Below the pieces are notes generated by a model. It did not search any database, was not told the origin of the DNA, and was given only the letters and a program-made list of their open reading frames with translations. DNA of 8,249 nucleotides from the NCBI GenBank assembly GCA_945827765.1, contig CALZPS010000056.1:1-8249 (forward strand). Reading direction: 5' to 3'. The position numbers and the translations under genes were made by a program. Source of the DNA: an uncultured Lachnospiraceae bacterium. Lineage in GTDB: Bacteria; Bacillota; Clostridia; Lachnospirales; Lachnospiraceae. Positions 5,198 to 8,249 of this stretch are shown here, one piece after another; positions within the stretch are counted from its first letter, which is position 1, and each line of letters starts with the position of its first letter.

Positions 5198-5401
5198 TGC
5201 ACTATTATGGAAAGCTATGCCGTGATAGTTTGCATATAGCGATATACAAAGCTCTTTTTCAATTTCAGGGAGAGTGTAAGGGCAATCCGCAGCCCGTAAA
5301 AGATAGTAACGATTCAGGTTTTTGCAAGCTTACGAGACTTTCTTAATCGACATATGCATGACTGAATTGTTACAAAAAAATAGATAAGGAGTGAAACGTC
5401 A
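5198..5401 (+). promoter_or_regulatory. Long structured rpoB leader, family not recognised
   Basis: This 334-base gap (5068-5401) holds no gene; its last 204 bases form the rpoB leader. A first hairpin starts at the predicted transcription start: ACTATTATGG (5201-5210) pairs with CCGTGATAGT (5220-5229) over 10 bases with two G-U pairs, extended by TGC/GCA across a two-base bulge. GGGC (5280-5283) pairs with GCCC (5292-5295). A long-range helix follows: GTAACGATTCAG (5306-5317) with CTGAATTGTTAC (5362-5373), 12 pairs with one G-U. It encloses 44 bases, in which TGCA (5323-5326) can pair with TGCA (5355-5358). It ends 12 bases before the AAGGAG of rpoB. No terminator T-run follows any helix. 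Confidence 0.6.
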
Positions 5402-8249
5402 ATGGAGAAACAAAGAATTCGTCCTGTCACAAATGGAAAAAGTTCACGCATGAGCTATTCCAGACAAAAAGAAGTATTAGAGATGCCGAATCTGATTGAA
5501 GTCCAGAAGAATTCCTATGAGTGGTTCTTGGACGAAGGTCTGAAAGAAGTGTTCAATGATATTTCGCCAATCGCTGATTACAGTGGACATTTAAGTCTGG
5601 AATTCGTTGATTTCAGACTCTGCGAGGATGAGGTGAAGTACACAATTGAAGAGTGTAAAGAGCGTGATGCAACATATGCTGCACCTCTGAAAGTAAGGGT
5701 CAGACTTTACAATAAAGAAAATGATGAAATCAATGAGCATGAAATCTTCATGGGAGACCTTCCGTTGATGACCAAAACAGGAACGTTCGTGATTAATGGT
5801 GCAGAGCGTGTCATTGTCAGCCAGTTGGTTCGTTCACCGGGCATTTATTATGGAATTGCTCACGATAAGCTGGGCAAAGAACTGTATTCCGCGACGGTGA
5901 TTCCGAATCGTGGAGCATGGTTAGAGTACGAGACAGACTCCAATGACGTTTTTTATGTGCGTGTAGACCGTACCAGAAAGGTGCCGATCACAGTGCTGAT
6001 CCGTGCGCTCGGTATCGGTACGAACGCTGAGATCCTGGAACTTTTCGGTGAGGAACCGAAAATTCTGGCAAGTTTTGGAAAGGACACTGCTGAGAATTAT
6101 CAGGAGGGTCTGTTAGAGTTATACAAAAAAATTCGTCCGGGTGAGCCGCTGGCAGTAGACAGTGCGGAAAGTCTGATCACCAGTATGTTCTTCGACCCCA
6201 GACGTTATGATTTGGCAAAGGTAGGACGTTATAAATTCAACAAGAAGCTGGCACTTAGAAACCGGGTGGTCGGCTGTGTGCTTGCAGAAGATGTAGTCAG
6301 CCATATCACAGGTGAAGTGGTTGCAGAAAAAGGAACGACCATTACCAAGGAGCTTGCAGATACGATTCAGAACAGTGCTGTTCCGTATCTGTGGGTAGAG
6401 GGAGAGGATGAGTCACGCAATATTAAAATCCTGTCCAATATGATGGTTGATTTTAACAGTATTGTAGATATCGATGCGAAGGAAGTCGGCGTGACAGAGC
6501 AGGTATATTATCCGGTTCTGGAAGGACTTCTGGAAGAGTCGGCAGGGGATATCGAGGAATTGAAAGAATTGATACGCAGAGATTTATCTGATTTGATTCC
6601 GAAACATATCACAAAAGAGGATATCCTTGCGTCCATCAATTATAATATGCATCTGGAATATGGCATGGGCAATGACGACGATATCGACCATTTGGGCAAC
6701 CGTCGTATCCGTGCCGTGGGTGAACTGCTGCAGAATCAGTACAGAATTGGTCTGTCCAGAATGGAAAGAGTCGTGCGCGAGCGTATGACGACACAGGATC
6801 AGGAGGGTATTTCTCCGCAGTCCCTGATTAATATCAAACCGGTGACGGCGGCTGTGAAAGAATTTTTCGGTTCTTCTCAGTTGTCTCAGTTTATGGATCA
6901 GAACAACCCGCTGGGTGAGCTGACACATAAGAGACGTCTGTCCGCATTGGGACCGGGCGGTCTGTCACGTGACCGTGCCGGATTTGAGGTTCGAGACGTT
7001 CATTATTCTCATTATGGAAGAATGTGCCCGATCGAGACACCTGAAGGTCCGAACATTGGTCTGATTAACTCACTGGCCTGCTATGCGAGAATCAATCAGT
7101 ACGGATTCGTAGAGGCTCCGTACCGTAAGATAGACAAGACAAATCCTGAAAATCCGGTTGTAACTGACGAAGTTGTATATATGACCGCAGATGAAGAGGA
7201 TAATTATCACGTAGCACAGGCGAATGAACCACTGGATGAAGAGGGACATTTCCTGCACAAAAATGTATCCGGACGTTTCCGCGAGGAAACACAGGAATAT
7301 GAAAGAAGCAAGTTTGATTATATGGACGTTTCCCCGAAAATGGTGTTCTCTGTCGCTACGGCGCTGATTCCGTTTTTGCAGAACGACGATGCGAACCGTG
7401 CACTGATGGGTTCCAACATGCAGCGTCAGGCAGTGCCGCTTCTGTCCACAGAGGCTCCGGTAGTGGGTACAGGTCTGGAGGTGAAGGCTGCGGTGGACTC
7501 CGGTGTGTGTGTCGTGGCAGAGCAGGGCGGTATCGTAGAGCGTTCTACATCAAAAGAGATTACCATCAGGCAGGATGATAAGACGAAAAAGACATATAAA
7601 CTGACGAAGTTTTTGAGAAGTAACCAGAGCAACTGCTACAACCAGAAACCAATCGTGGATAAAGGCGAACGCGTCGAGGCAGGACAAGTAATTGCTGATG
7701 GTCCGTCTACTTCAAACGGTGAGATGGCACTTGGCAAGAACCCGTTGATTGGTTTCATGACATGGGAAGGTTATAACTACGAGGACGCGGTTCTGCTGAG
7801 TGAGCGTCTGGTTCAGGATGATGTTTATACTTCCGTGCATATTGAAGAATATGAGGCGGAGGCGCGTGATACGAAGCTGGGACCGGAGGAAATCACCAGA
7901 GATATCCCGGGTGTCGGTGATGATGCACTGAAAGACCTGGATGAGAGAGGTATTATTCGTATCGGTGCTGAGGTGCGTGCAGGAGATATTCTGGTCGGCA
8001 AGGTAACTCCGAAGGGGGAGACCGAACTGACGGCAGAAGAGCGTTTGCTGCGGGCAATCTTTGGCGAGAAGGCGCGTGAAGTAAGAGATACATCCCTGAA
8101 GGTGCCGCACGGTGAGTATGGTATCGTGGTAGATGCGAAAGTATTTACCAGAGAGAACGGGGATGAGTTGTCGCCGGGAGTGAATCAGGCAGTGCGCATC
8201 TACATCGCACAGAAGAGAAAAATCTCTGTCGGCGATAAGATGGCTGGTC
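5402..8249 (+). CDS. rpoB: DNA-directed RNA polymerase subunit beta (C-terminus outside the window)
   Basis: The frame is open from the ATG to the right edge: 949 codons plus one base, roughly three quarters of a normal clostridial RpoB. It forms one side of the polymerase active-site cleft. The order is normal: [19 protein letters not shown] near the start, [16 protein letters not shown] in the protrusion, then the rifampicin region at about 490-521 ([29 protein letters not shown]). EDAVLLSER carries the E794-D795 pair near the active site; FGEKA is at 887-891. [18 protein letters not shown] runs straight into [12 protein letters not shown], so the large proteobacterial insertion at that point is absent. 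Residues D499, H509 and S514, equivalent to E. coli D516, H526 and S531, are wild type. AAGGAG (5386-5391) lies 10 bases before the start. No frameshift is seen; rpoC is expected downstream. Confidence 0.98.
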   Translation, partial: MEKQRIRPVTNGKSSRMSYSRQKEVLEMPNLIEVQKNSYEWFLDEGLKEVFNDISPIADYSGHLSLEFVDFRLCEDEVKYTIEECKERDATYAAPLKVRVRLYNKENDEINEHEIFMGDLPLMTKTGTFVINGAERVIVSQLVRSPGIYYGIAHDKLGKELYSATVIPNRGAWLEYETDSNDVFYVRVDRTRKVPITVLIRALGIGTNAEILELFGEEPKILASFGKDTAENYQEGLLELYKKIRPGEPLAVDSAESLITSMFFDPRRYDLAKVGRYKFNKKLALRNRVVGCVLAEDVVSHITGEVVAEKGTTITKELADTIQNSAVPYLWVEGEDESRNIKILSNMMVDFNSIVDIDAKEVGVTEQVYYPVLEGLLEESAGDIEELKELIRRDLSDLIPKHITKEDILASINYNMHLEYGMGNDDDIDHLGNRRIRAVGELLQNQYRIGLSRMERVVRERMTTQDQEGISPQSLINIKPVTAAVKEFFGSSQLSQFMDQNNPLGELTHKRRLSALGPGGLSRDRAGFEVRDVHYSHYGRMCPIETPEGPNIGLINSLACYARINQYGFVEAPYRKIDKTNPENPVVTDEVVYMTADEEDNYHVAQANEPLDEEGHFLHKNVSGRFREETQEYERSKFDYMDVSPKMVFSVATALIPFLQNDDANRALMGSNMQRQAVPLLSTEAPVVGTGLEVKAAVDSGVCVVAEQGGIVERSTSKEITIRQDDKTKKTYKLTKFLRSNQSNCYNQKPIVDKGERVEAGQVIADGPSTSNGEMALGKNPLIGFMTWEGYNYEDAVLLSERLVQDDVYTSVHIEEYEAEARDTKLGPEEITRDIPGVGDDALKDLDERGIIRIGAEVRAGDILVGKVTPKGETELTAEERLLRAIFGEKAREVRDTSLKVPHGEYGIVVDAKVFTRENGDELSPGVNQAVRIYIAQKRKISVGDKMAG

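Noticed and set aside
5280..5300. GGGCAATCCGCAGCCC resembles the conserved core segment of group I introns
   Set aside because: The other core elements are missing, the region is too short for a group I intron, and it is an upstream leader with no split gene. It was kept only as a small hairpin in the rpoB leader.
5362..5380. Helix followed by seven A's, considered as a minus-strand terminator
   Set aside because: For minus-strand transcription the T-run would come before the hairpin rather than after it, and no convergent gene exists.

Overview
The window is the core ribosomal-protein / RNA-polymerase cluster of a low-to-mid GC Firmicute, most likely a Lachnospiraceae-type Clostridia. The basis is the gene order rpmG-secE-nusG-rplK-rplA-rplJ-rplL-rpoB, strong AAGGAGG ribosome binding sites, a short single-span SecE, an RpoB without the large proteobacterial insertion before its [12 protein letters not shown] segment, and codon use. 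Everything real is on the + strand. The family-level assignment is recalled from protein similarity and was not searched.

Layout: bases 1-46 are not genomic. They are an Illumina Nextera i7-side adapter (end of P7, an 8-base index, then the transposase adapter), so native sequence starts at 47. A MATE-family multidrug/Na+ antiporter gene (97-1464) follows, with its upstream region lost. It ends in a long hairpin with a T-run (1511-1578), and the promoter of the next operon lies inside that hairpin. That promoter drives rpmG (L33), secE and nusG, and probably reads on into rplK (L11) and rplA (L1), because no terminator is visible between them.

The regulatory content is the most interesting part. 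Directly before the ribosome binding sites of both rplK and rplA lie two copies of one RNA element, GTGGGAG-stem-GC-NNN-TACCAC. It closely resembles the 23S rRNA binding site of L1, which points to translational feedback by L1 on both cistrons. The rplA-rplJ gap holds its own promoter and an L10 leader ending in an intrinsic terminator (attenuator). rplJ (L10) and rplL (L7/L12) encode the ribosomal stalk. A terminator-like hairpin after rplL and a strong extended -10 promoter separate the stalk genes from rpoB. rpoB has a leader of about 200 nt with at least two good helices and no family that I recognise. rpoB runs off the right edge after 949 codons.

Together the genes make the ribosomal stalk and L1 arm, the NusG factor that couples transcription and translation, a SecYEG subunit and the catalytic beta subunit of RNA polymerase. 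Each transcription unit appears to have its own control, by feedback or attenuation. No tRNA, rRNA, CRISPR, insertion sequence or phage feature was found.
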